In this document: positions 35,676-43,628 of the stretch, piece by piece | Layout: every line of letters starts with the position of its first letter | Numbering within the stretch: the stretch's first letter is position 1 | Assembly (NCBI GenBank): GCA_046328715.1 | Contig: JAXLWB010000009.1 | Location: forward strand, 124,001-188,000 | Origin: JAXLWB01 sp046328715 | Lineage (GTDB): Bacteria; Chloroflexota; Anaerolineae; Caldilineales; Caldilineaceae | Length of the DNA: 64,000 nucleotides | Direction of reading: 5' to 3' | The notes under the pieces: generated by a model | Database searches by the model: none | Told to the model about the DNA's origin: nothing | What the model saw: the letters and a program-made list of their open reading frames with translations, nothing else | Position numbers and translations under genes: made by a program

Positions 35676-37397
35676 TTACGACCGCTCAACGATCGGCAAC
35701 AGCACATGCGACGGATGCTCAGCATCGTGATAGATGTGATTGAGCGCCGAGCGATATACTTCGCGGCCTTCGTTGACAACATCACCACCAGTATTGCTAT
35801 TGCGGGCAAATTTGGGAAAACAACTGCTGCTCACCTCAATCCGAATACGATGACCGGGAAGAAAGACATTTGAGGTGCTCCATAGATCCACTGTGATCGG
35901 TACGATTTCGTCCGGTTGCAGCAAGGTTGGCTGGCTAAAAGAGTGACGATAACGCAGCCGCAAAATGCCATCGGTCAACAGCATAGCGCGTCCATCGGGG
36001 TAAACATCGACCAGTTTGCAGGTGATATCCGTGTCTGGAACTGAGGATGAGACGTAGAGCTGAGCTGTGACTGGACCCGTCACCTCCACTGCTTGCGACA
36101 AGACCTCTGTACTAAAGACCAGCACATCCTCACGCACTTCAACCGTTTGCTGATCGCGTGGCCCAATTGCGTTGGCGTAGGGCATCAGGTTGGCACCGCC
36201 GATCGAAGGAACGGGATTGAGCGGATCGTAGACAAAACGGTCGGCAGGTTCGCTGTCGGGTAAGGTAGTCGAGAGCGTACCATCGCCGTGCAAGGTGTTG
36301 GCGTGACCGTCGCTGTGCAGGTAGAAAGGTGTGTATTGCGTATCAGGCAGCGGCCAATCCGCTTCATCCCGCCACTGGTTGATGCCCATCACAAAGATGC
36401 GCACGGGCGACTCCTGCTCGATGCCGTTCTCGATCCCCTTGACCCAGCGATCCATCCAGCGCTGTTGCACTCCAGTCAAATTGACCGCTTCGCCGCCAGC
36501 GTGCATACCATAATCCATCTCGTGATAGCTCGACGTCCAGTTAGTGCCATGCGACCAGGGGCCAATGATCAACTTTTGGCGATTGCTCACCCCAACTGCC
36601 CGATCCCGCTGCTGCATCCCGATGTACGCCTGCAAGTTGCCGTTGAGGAAAATATCATACCAGCCGCCGATGTGAAGCACCGGTTTGTCGATCTTGGCAT
36701 ACTTTCGGGCATCCAATCCTTGCCAAAACTCATCGTAGGTGGGATGGCTAAGCCAGTTGAAAAAGTGGGGTGAAATTCCTTCGAGATGAGACATGGCGGA
36801 TAGGGGCAAGGTCTCATAGATCTGCTTGAGATTCGCGAGCGCCATCGCTTGCTGCATCATCGCCTGTGGGGTCGCTCGACCTGTTTTCAGACGCCGTTCC
36901 TGTTCACCGAGTGCCATCATGCTGCACCAGAACAACATGCTGCCGATGTTGAGCACGCCACCGCGATAGGCAATGTCGGAGTAGTGATCGATGGGGGCAA
37001 TCAGCGTGCTCAACGCTTTGACCGCTTTTGGCATCTGTGCAGCGGAGAGCCATTGTAGTTGGGCCATATACGACTCGCCCAACGTGCCGATCCGGCCATC
37101 ACACCAAGGTTGTTGCGCTACCCAAGCGTAACAATCGGCGCTGTCGTTGACTTCCTGAAAGCCAGCATTGAATTCCCCTTGCGAGGCAAAACGTCCGCGC
37201 GCGTCCTGGATCACAACGTGGTAGCCTGCTTGCACATAAGCCATCACATCGGGCGCGATGAAACGCTCCTTGTTGTAGGGTGTGCGCCGGACTAAGACAG
37301 GCGCAGGCTGCTCCTGTGCGCTACGATAGAGGTCAGTTGCCAACAAGACGCCATCGCGCATGGAAACCTGGAGATTTTTCTCAATCAGAATGTTCAT
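35676..37397 (-). CDS. CocE/NonD-family (S15) hydrolase
   Basis: A 573-aa alpha/beta hydrolase of the cocaine esterase/glutaryl-7-ACA acylase/X-Pro peptidase (S15) family. The nucleophile Ser is in 'GESYMAQ', the Asp is likely in 'HIGGWYDIFLNG' and the His in 'IIGPWSHG'. An oxyanion-stabilising Tyr may lie in 'RRTPYNKE'. The C-terminal third is the jelly-roll domain typical of the family. No signal peptide is present. It starts 10 nt after the CoA-transferase stop, suggesting translational coupling. It probably cleaves an ester or amide in the same catabolic route. Confidence 0.88.
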   Translation of the reverse strand: MNILIEKNLQVSMRDGVLLATDLYRSAQEQPAPVLVRRTPYNKERFIAPDVMAYVQAGYHVVIQDARGRFASQGEFNAGFQEVNDSADCYAWVAQQPWCDGRIGTLGESYMAQLQWLSAAQMPKAVKALSTLIAPIDHYSDIAYRGGVLNIGSMLFWCSMMALGEQERRLKTGRATPQAMMQQAMALANLKQIYETLPLSAMSHLEGISPHFFNWLSHPTYDEFWQGLDARKYAKIDKPVLHIGGWYDIFLNGNLQAYIGMQQRDRAVGVSNRQKLIIGPWSHGTNWTSSYHEMDYGMHAGGEAVNLTGVQQRWMDRWVKGIENGIEQESPVRIFVMGINQWRDEADWPLPDTQYTPFYLHSDGHANTLHGDGTLSTTLPDSEPADRFVYDPLNPVPSIGGANLMPYANAIGPRDQQTVEVREDVLVFSTEVLSQAVEVTGPVTAQLYVSSSVPDTDITCKLVDVYPDGRAMLLTDGILRLRYRHSFSQPTLLQPDEIVPITVDLWSTSNVFLPGHRIRIEVSSSCFPKFARNSNTGGDVVNEGREVYRSALNHIYHDAEHPSHVLLPIVERS

Positions 37398-37407
37398 GGT
37401 CGGGCCA

Positions 37408-38583
37408 TTATATCACTTTCTCGGTTTGGAAACGTTGGATCTCGGTAGCATTATAGCCTAACTCATTTAGAATCGCCTCTGTATGTTCGCCTAAGGCAGG
37501 AATCGGGTCAAAGCGGGGCTCAACCCCACTGATGGTGGCGGCGGGCAAGAGAGCAGGCAGTTTGCCTACCGGCGAATCGACTTGCTGCCAACGTTGCCGC
37601 GCCACCAATTGCGGATGATCGATCAGTCCCTGGACGGTGCGCATCTCGCCGTTGGCAATGCCCGCCTGCTCCAAGCGCTGGACGACCTCGTCGAGGGTGA
37701 GTTGGGCAAAGACTTCATCAATCACTTCGTGCAGGGCGGGGCGATGATTGACTCGCTGCAAGTTGCCGCCAAAACGTTCATCGTTGGCCAGTTCAGGGCG
37801 TTGGAGCACGATCTGGCAAAATTGCTGCCATTCGCGTTCGTTTTGAATGCCAAGCACGATCACACCGCCGTCGCCCGTGGCAAAGGGGCCGTAGGGTGCG
37901 ATGGCGGCATGACTGGCCCCATTACGAGAGGGCTGCGAACCGCCAAGCGTGTAGTAGATTGGAAAGCCCATCCATTCCGCCAATGCCTCTAACAGTGAAA
38001 TTTCGATCACTTGCCCCTGCCCCGTCTGCTGGCGCGCCAGGAGTGCTGTGAGAATGCTGCTGTAAGCATACATCCCGGCAGCCAAATCGGCGACGGGAAT
38101 GCCCGCTTTGGCTGGCGTGTCGGCTGTCCCGGTGATCGACAGGAGACCCGCTTCGGCTTGCAGTAGCAGGTCGTAGGCTTTTTTGTCCCGGTAAGGGCCA
38201 GTGGTGCCGTAGCCGGAGATACTACAAATGATCAAGTTCGGATATGTTTGACGTAGCCGTTCCTCCGAAAAGCCCAAACGATCGACGGCACCAGGGGCGG
38301 CATTGTGCAGAAATATGTCCGCTTTCGCCAATAATTGCTCCAAAATTTTGCAGCCATCCGCCTGCTTGAGATCGAGGGTCAACGATTCTTTGGAACGATT
38401 GGTCCAGACAAAGTGACTGGCAAGGCCGTGGGCTTTATTGTCATAGCTACGGGCAAAGTCGCCGACCTGCGGGCGCTCAATCTTGATCACCCGTGCGCCT
38501 AAATCGGCCAGTTGGCGCGAAGCAAAGGGGGCAGCGATCGCCACCTCAATTGAGACTACGGTGATGCCAGCCAGTGGTTGCAT
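37408..38583 (-). CDS. CaiB/BaiF-family (class III) CoA transferase
   Basis: A 391-aa family III CoA transferase. It begins 'MQPLAGITVVSIEVAIAAPF', with 'LADLGARVIKIE' typical of the N-terminal Rossmann part. The presumed catalytic Asp is in 'KAYDLLLQAEAGL', and 'GIPVADLAAGMYA' and 'QVIEISLLEA' are also family blocks. I choose ATG 38581-38583, where GGAGGA lies close upstream; the frame is open to 38628. It moves CoA between carboxylic acids. Being first in the minus-strand group, it likely activates the substrate of the pathway. It is divergent from the corrinoid methyl-transfer operon. Confidence 0.88.
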   Translation of the reverse strand: MQPLAGITVVSIEVAIAAPFASRQLADLGARVIKIERPQVGDFARSYDNKAHGLASHFVWTNRSKESLTLDLKQADGCKILEQLLAKADIFLHNAAPGAVDRLGFSEERLRQTYPNLIICSISGYGTTGPYRDKKAYDLLLQAEAGLLSITGTADTPAKAGIPVADLAAGMYAYSSILTALLARQQTGQGQVIEISLLEALAEWMGFPIYYTLGGSQPSRNGASHAAIAPYGPFATGDGGVIVLGIQNEREWQQFCQIVLQRPELANDERFGGNLQRVNHRPALHEVIDEVFAQLTLDEVVQRLEQAGIANGEMRTVQGLIDHPQLVARQRWQQVDSPVGKLPALLPAATISGVEPRFDPIPALGEHTEAILNELGYNATEIQRFQTEKVI

Positions 38584-38940
38584 TCTGATTCCTCCTCCGA
38601 TTTTTTCGAGAGTAGTATCATGCCACAAAGCAAGTGCAAGCGCGATATTGGTAGCTTAGCGACAAAATCTTTGAACAAAAAGCAAAGGTATTTCTCGCAG
38701 AGGCGCAGAGACCGCAAAGGCTTATTCTGTACGCAGATCACACGGAAATTGTCGGGATGAATACCGATTCAAAGATCCGCAAAAATCCGCGCTATCTGCG
38801 TCATCGGCGTACCGATCTCTTTTTCCATTCCTTCTGCGTAAAGTGTGCGGTAAACGTCATTTTGCTCGTGAAGGACTGGTCAGGTTGGTAGGGCATCCTC
38901 GTGATCTTTATGCGATGATTACCGTCGGCACACTATTTTT
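38584..38940. other. Divergent intergenic region with degenerate repeat phrases
   Basis: There is no gene here. The stretch near 38690-38720 (GCAGAGGCGCAGAG, GCAAAG) and the one near 38775-38810 (ATCCGC, CTATCTGCGTCAT) look like degenerate dispersed intergenic repeats rather than coding DNA. Promoters for both the CoA-transferase group and the methyl-transfer operon must lie here or just right of it. No cobalamin riboswitch was recognised. Confidence 0.4.
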
Positions 38941-38965
38941 AAACCCTATTATTTTTTTCATCACT

Positions 38966-38981
38966 ATGCACACGTGTGCAT
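38966..38981. promoter_or_regulatory. Perfect 16-bp palindrome, candidate operator
   Basis: ATGCACACGTGTGCAT is a perfect palindrome 39 bp upstream of the methyltransferase I start codon and inside the divergent intergenic region. Its size and symmetry fit a dimeric repressor or activator. No regulator gene is adjacent, so the binding protein is unknown. Confidence 0.5.
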
Positions 38982-39019
38982 GAACATATAGAGTGACGGA
39001 CAGCGATAAGGAGGATCTT

Positions 39020-40288
39020 ATGCTTAGTTCACGGGAGCGCGTCACCCTGGCATTGAATCATAAACAGACTGACAGGGTACCCTTTGATCTAGGGGGCAGT
39101 AACACGAGCGGGGTCCATGCGACCATCGTCTACAAACTGCGCCAACATTTTGGGCTAGATGAGCCAGGGACCCCAGTCAAGGTGATTGAACCCTATCAGA
39201 TGCTCGGTGAGGTGGAGCCCGATCTCCAGGAAGCACTGGGGGTGGATGTGGTTCCGCTAAGGGGCACAGGCACCATGTTTGGCTTCAAGAAAGAGAATTG
39301 GAAGCCCTGGACCACCTTTGATGGCACGCCCGTCCTGGTTCCTGGCGGCTTTAATACTGACCCTGCGCCGAATGGTGACATTTTGATGTATCCCGAAGGA
39401 GATAAAAGCGTGCCACCTACGGGTAGAATGCCCAAGGGTGGCTGGTACTTTGATGCCATCGCCCATCAGGAGCCAATCGATGACGATGATTTGAAATTGG
39501 AAGACAATCTGGAAGAGTTTGTGCCGATCAAGGATGAAGAGTTGGAACATTTCCGGCGCGAGGCAGATCGGCTCTACAACGAGACCGACAAGGCCATTCT
39601 GGCCGACTTTGGCGGCACTTCCTTTGGCGACATTGCAATGGTACCTGCCGCCTGGCTCAAACATCCAAAGGGCATTCGCGGCATCGAAGAATGGTACATC
39701 AGCACTGTCACCCGCACCGACTTTATTTATGAGATCTTCGCCTATCAATGTGAAGTTGGCTTGAAGAACCTGGAAAAACTCTACAATGTAGTCGGCGACA
39801 AGGCGACAGCGATCTTTGTCACTGGCACTGATTTTGGCACGCAAAATGCCCCCTTTATCGCGCCCCAACTCTATCGTGACCTCTTTCAACCCTTCCACAT
39901 CAAGATCAACAACTGGATCCACAAGAACACACCCTGGAAGTCGTGGATTCACTCCTGTGGCTCGGTCCGCTTGTTGATTCCAGATTTCATCGCCGCTGGC
40001 TTTGACATCCTCAACCCGGTACAAACCTCAGCGGCAAATATGGCCCCTAACGAGCTAAAAAATGAGTACGGCGATCGACTCACCTTTTGGGGCGGCGGCG
40101 TAGAAACACAACGCACCTTCCCCTTCGGTACACCCGACGAGGTACGCCGTGAAGTCTGCGAACGGATCGAGACCTTTGGGCGTGGCGGCGGCTATGTCTT
40201 CAATACGATTCACAATGTCCAGGCCAACGTTCCCTTCGAGAATGTGCTGGCGATGGTGGAAACCGTTCGTGCCCATCGCTGGAACTGA
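39020..40288 (+). CDS. Corrinoid-dependent methyltransferase I (uroporphyrinogen decarboxylase superfamily)
   Basis: A 422-aa TIM-barrel protein of the URO-D/MtaA superfamily. Members in O-demethylase systems move a methyl group from substrate to a corrinoid protein. 'WIHSCGSVR' carries the His-Cys pair expected for zinc binding. AAGGAGG lies 5 nt before ATG 39020; the frame is open from 38993. It is too far from true uroporphyrinogen decarboxylases to be the heme enzyme, and the next three genes supply the rest of a methyl-transfer system. Methoxylated aromatics or a methylamine/betaine are possible substrates. The substrate cannot be read from the sequence. Confidence 0.85.
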   Translation: MLSSRERVTLALNHKQTDRVPFDLGGSNTSGVHATIVYKLRQHFGLDEPGTPVKVIEPYQMLGEVEPDLQEALGVDVVPLRGTGTMFGFKKENWKPWTTFDGTPVLVPGGFNTDPAPNGDILMYPEGDKSVPPTGRMPKGGWYFDAIAHQEPIDDDDLKLEDNLEEFVPIKDEELEHFRREADRLYNETDKAILADFGGTSFGDIAMVPAAWLKHPKGIRGIEEWYISTVTRTDFIYEIFAYQCEVGLKNLEKLYNVVGDKATAIFVTGTDFGTQNAPFIAPQLYRDLFQPFHIKINNWIHKNTPWKSWIHSCGSVRLLIPDFIAAGFDILNPVQTSAANMAPNELKNEYGDRLTFWGGGVETQRTFPFGTPDEVRREVCERIETFGRGGGYVFNTIHNVQANVPFENVLAMVETVRAHRWN

Positions 40289-40315
40289 CCAAGCATTCAC
40301 ATACAAGGAGTCATC

Positions 40316-40951
40316 ATGAGCTTAGAAACTATCTACGATGCTGTCCTCAAAGGCAAAGCCAAGGTCGTCGTCAGCGAGACCCAGGCTGCGCTCACAGAAG
40401 GCATTGCTGCCCCGGCAATCCTTCATCAAGCCTACATTCCAGCCATGGGCGAAGTAGGACGTTTGTTTGAAATTGGCGAAAAATTCGTCCCCGAGATGCT
40501 AATTGCGGCCCGCTCAATGCAAAAAGGGTTGGAGATTCTCAAGCCGCTGTTGGTGGAGGCAGGGGACAAAACCATAGGCAAGGTCGTGATCGGCACCGTT
40601 GCTGGCGACCTGCACGACATCGGCAAGAACTTGGTCTCGATGATGCTAGAAGGTGGCGGCTTCCAAATTATTGACTTGGGCACCGACGTTGCTCCCGAGA
40701 AGTTTGTCCAGGTTGTTCAAGAACAGGGAGCCGAATTAATCGCCATGTCAGCGCTGCTCACCACGACCATGTCTTCGATCGGCAACACCATCAAAGCACT
40801 GAAAGAGGCAGGCGTGCGCGACCGGGTTAAGGTCATCATCGGCGGTGCGCCGGTCACGCAAGAGTTTGCCGACAAAGTAGGAGCCGATGGCTTTGCCCAG
40901 GACGCCAGCAGTGCTGTCCGCGTCGCCAAACAACTACTTGGAGTTGAATGA
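40316..40951 (+). CDS. Corrinoid (B12-binding) methyl carrier protein
   Basis: A 211-aa protein of the MtaC/MtbC/MtvC type. An N-terminal four-helix cap (about 1-85, 'GEVGRLFEIGEKFVPEML') is followed by a Rossmann B12 domain with the base-off/His-on motif DxHxxG ('DLHDIGKNL') and the later 'GGAPVTQEFADKVGADGF'. AAGGAG precedes the ATG by about 7 nt. The cobalt accepts methyl from methyltransferase I and passes it to methyltransferase II. The gene starts 28 nt after methyltransferase I and is followed within 10 nt by methyltransferase II. Confidence 0.93.
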   Translation: MSLETIYDAVLKGKAKVVVSETQAALTEGIAAPAILHQAYIPAMGEVGRLFEIGEKFVPEMLIAARSMQKGLEILKPLLVEAGDKTIGKVVIGTVAGDLHDIGKNLVSMMLEGGGFQIIDLGTDVAPEKFVQVVQEQGAELIAMSALLTTTMSSIGNTIKALKEAGVRDRVKVIIGGAPVTQEFADKVGADGFAQDASSAVRVAKQLLGVE

Positions 40952-40958
40952 ACCCGTT

Positions 40959-41825
40959 ATGGCGCAAAATCTAACTACAACCATTTCATCGGCGACGCAG
41001 ACCGTCGAAATCAGCCGCGCCTTGCCGACCGTGATCATTGGTGAACGAATTAATCCGACCGGACGCAAAAATGTCTTAGCGGCGCTGCAAGCAGGTAATT
41101 TCGATGTGGTACGCCAGGATGCGCTGACGCAGGTCGCTGCTGGGGCGCACGTTCTGGATGTCAACGCCGGAGTGCCTGGAGCCGATGAACCCGTATTGCT
41201 CCGAAAGGTACTCCAGACGGTCATGGAAGCAACCGATGTGCCGCTCTGTATCGACACGGCCAATCCAGCGGCACTGGAAGCAGCACTCAAAACGTACAAA
41301 GGCAAGGCGTTGATCAATTCCACCAATGGTGAGGAAAGATCGCTCAAAGCGGTGTTGCCCCTGGCCAAAGAGTACGGCGCGGCAGTGATCGGTCTCTGCA
41401 TCGATGATAACGGTATCCCAGCCACCGCCGAAGCTCGTTTAGCCGTCGCCGCCAAAATCATCGAGCGAGCCGGGCAATTGGGTATTCCACTCGCCGACAT
41501 TGTGATTGACCCATTGACGCTCACCCTGGGTGCCGATAGTGAGGCCGCTGGGGTAACGCTGAAAACCATCGAGTTGGTAGTCAAAGAGTTCGGCGTCAAC
41601 ATCACGGCTGGTGCGAGCAACGTCTCCTTTGGCATGCCCGACCGCAAGTATCTGAATTCGGCCTTTATCGCCATGGCCATCCATGAGGGACTCACCTGCC
41701 CCATTACCAATCCATTGGTTCCCGAAGTCAAAACTGCCATCCTGGCCGCCGACCTAGTCATGGGTCGCGACGAGTACGGCATGGGTTGGATCACGGCTTA
41801 TCGAGAACGCCAGAAGGGACAGTAG
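40959..41825 (+). CDS. Methyltetrahydrofolate:corrinoid methyltransferase (methyltransferase II)
   Basis: A 288-aa pterin-binding TIM barrel of the AcsE/MtvA type. Visible blocks are 'IGERINPTGRKN' at the start, 'VLDVNAG', 'LINSTNGEE' and 'GASNVSFGMPDR'. It transfers the methyl group from the corrinoid protein to tetrahydrofolate, feeding the C1 pool. The frame is open from 40887 and would overlap the corrinoid gene; I use ATG 40959, 7 nt after that gene's stop. Together with the neighbours it makes a full two-enzyme methyl-transfer pathway. Confidence 0.9.
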   Translation: MAQNLTTTISSATQTVEISRALPTVIIGERINPTGRKNVLAALQAGNFDVVRQDALTQVAAGAHVLDVNAGVPGADEPVLLRKVLQTVMEATDVPLCIDTANPAALEAALKTYKGKALINSTNGEERSLKAVLPLAKEYGAAVIGLCIDDNGIPATAEARLAVAAKIIERAGQLGIPLADIVIDPLTLTLGADSEAAGVTLKTIELVVKEFGVNITAGASNVSFGMPDRKYLNSAFIAMAIHEGLTCPITNPLVPEVKTAILAADLVMGRDEYGMGWITAYRERQKGQ

Positions 41826-41880
41826 GTCAGTGAGACAGTAAGTCAGTAAAACTGTTCACTGTCTCACTGTCTCACTGACC
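41825..41880. repeat. Hairpin GGTCAGTGAGACAGT, copy 1
   Basis: 15-bp perfect arms at 41825-41839 and 41866-41880, loop 26 nt, directly after the methyltransferase II stop. A related but more degenerate arrangement lies at 53401-53440. It may end or attenuate the transcript before the activator gene. Confidence 0.6.
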
Positions 41881-41911
41881 CACTGATTCACTACTCAAAA
41901 CGGAAACAGGC

Positions 41912-43498
41912 ATGGCGAACGTAACGATTATTTACGGTGAAAAACAGCAGACGCTGGAGGTAGCGCCCGGAACCCTGGTGGGCGAGGCAGTGGTGACCAC
42001 AGGTCTGCCGCTAGAGCAACCCTGTGCGGGAAAAGGCACGTGTGGTAAGTGCAAAGTACTGCTCGAAGGCGGGGCATCGCCGCCGGATGAGGTGGAACGG
42101 GCGAATCTAACAGCGGGGGAGCTGGCGGTCGGCAATCGGCTGGCCTGCCGTGCCCAGTTGGTGAACGATGCACAAGTGACCTTGGCCCCGATTGTCGTCT
42201 ACTCCAACAAGATCTTCCGTGCCAGCAATCGCCACCGCCGTGACAAAAACGTGCCATTAGGGCTGGCCATTGATTTGGGTTCGACCACAGTGGCGGCCTT
42301 TTTGACCATGTTGGACAATGGCGAAGTGGTGGCAGGCGGCGGCGGTCTCAATCAGCAGACCGTCTACGGGGCAGATATCATCTCGCGCTTGGCGGCGGCC
42401 CGCAACAACCCACCCCACGCCGAACGCCTGCACAAATTGGCGCTGGCTTCGATCAACCAAGCGGTGGATTCGCTCAAGCTGCCGGCCAAGATTTTGCAGC
42501 GGGTGGAGCGTGTCACCATTGTCTGCAACCCAGCCATGCATCACCTGCTGTCACAATTTCCCGTGGAGACACTGGCAGTAAAACCGTTTCAACCTTATCA
42601 CAAAACATTGCTCCGTGATGGCTCCAGGATCACAGGTGGCATCTTCCCTCCTCATACAGAAGTGTTGCTACCGCCACTGATCGGCGGCTTTGTCGGTTCG
42701 GATGCACTCGCTTGCCTCGCCTACTTTGGCTTTGACCGGACAACTGCCCCGATCGCAGCCGTTGACCTGGGCACCAATGGCGAGGTGATGGTCACCGACG
42801 GCAAGCGAATTGTGACCGGTTCGACTGCGGCTGGCCCTGCTTTTGAAGGAGTTAATATCTCTTGCGGCAGCCGCGCTGTAGATGGAGCGATCACAGAAAC
42901 ACGGATCGAGGGTGACGATTTTGTCTTCGAAACCATTGCCGATGCGCCACCCGTGGGTCTGACTGGGTCAGGCTTGTTGAGCCTGGTGCATCAGTTGGTA
43001 CAGGCGGGTGTCATTGATACCAGTGGGCTGATTGTGCGCGATCCAGCGCGCTTGGCGAGCCGAATCTACACCCATCCCAAGGGAGCGCGCTATGTCCGGC
43101 TCAACAACGACGGTCGGTTGAACTTAAAACAGTGGGATGTGCGCGAGTTACAGAAAGCCAAAGCGGCTATTCGGGCAACCCTCGACTTGTTACTGATGCA
43201 ACTGGGGCTACACTCCAGTGACCTCGAAAAGCTCTACTTGACCGGCTCCTTTGGTGGCCAACTCAAGGTGGATGCTGTCCTCGGTGTGGGGATGCTCCCG
43301 CCCGTGCGTCCCGGGGTGGTACAGCCTGTCGCCAATGGGGCCGGATTGGGTGCCGCGCTCTTTCTCTCCAAGGAAGGTCTGGCACGAGGCGAACAACTCG
43401 CCGCCCAGGCCGAACAGATTGACCTAGAAAAGCTGCCCGAGTTCAGCGAACACTATGTGAACATGATGGCGCTGGATCCACTGGGGTTCAGCGAATAG
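41912..43498 (+). CDS. Reductive activator of corrinoid proteins ([2Fe-2S] + ASKHA ATPase)
   Basis: A 528-aa protein of the RACE/RACo type (DUF4445 family). The N-terminal ferredoxin-like domain has cysteines in 'CAGKGTCGKC' and 'LACRA' for a [2Fe-2S] cluster. A linker is followed by an ASKHA ATPase fold with 'AIDLGSTTVAAF' and 'AVDLGTNGEVMV' phosphate loops. These proteins use ATP to push an electron into oxidised Co(II) corrinoid, restoring Co(I). It is the fourth gene of the methyl-transfer operon. The cluster and cofactor chemistry imply low-oxygen operation. Confidence 0.92.
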   Translation: MANVTIIYGEKQQTLEVAPGTLVGEAVVTTGLPLEQPCAGKGTCGKCKVLLEGGASPPDEVERANLTAGELAVGNRLACRAQLVNDAQVTLAPIVVYSNKIFRASNRHRRDKNVPLGLAIDLGSTTVAAFLTMLDNGEVVAGGGGLNQQTVYGADIISRLAAARNNPPHAERLHKLALASINQAVDSLKLPAKILQRVERVTIVCNPAMHHLLSQFPVETLAVKPFQPYHKTLLRDGSRITGGIFPPHTEVLLPPLIGGFVGSDALACLAYFGFDRTTAPIAAVDLGTNGEVMVTDGKRIVTGSTAAGPAFEGVNISCGSRAVDGAITETRIEGDDFVFETIADAPPVGLTGSGLLSLVHQLVQAGVIDTSGLIVRDPARLASRIYTHPKGARYVRLNNDGRLNLKQWDVRELQKAKAAIRATLDLLLMQLGLHSSDLEKLYLTGSFGGQLKVDAVLGVGMLPPVRPGVVQPVANGAGLGAALFLSKEGLARGEQLAAQAEQIDLEKLPEFSEHYVNMMALDPLGFSE

Positions 43499-43510
43499 GG
43501 TTTAAGCAAA

Positions 43511-43611
43511 CAAAGAGAAGATCAACGCAAGGGCGCAAAGTTGCAAAGTCGCCAGGAATCACTTTACCTGCTTTCTTTCCTTTGCGCCCTCACTTCCTTG
43601 CGTCTTTGCCT
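43511..43611. terminator. Bidirectional hairpin between convergent genes
   Basis: GGGCGCAAAG (43531-43540) pairs with CTTTGCGCCC (43580-43589), with further pairing outside (ACGCAAG / CTTGCGT). It lies between the activator stop (43498, plus) and the aldehyde dehydrogenase stop (43629, minus). Confidence 0.6.
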
Positions 43612-43628
43612 TAAAATAACCTCCGCCG

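Noticed and set aside
39257..40024. 255-codon minus-strand frame
   Set aside because: Lies wholly inside the methyltransferase I gene on the other strand; a side effect of codon composition.
39020..40288. Heme-pathway uroporphyrinogen decarboxylase (hemE)
   Set aside because: The sequence is divergent, and the next genes encode a corrinoid protein, methyltransferase II and a reductive activator.
40934..41794. 286-codon minus-strand frame
   Set aside because: Antisense to the methyltetrahydrofolate methyltransferase gene, which has all its family motifs.
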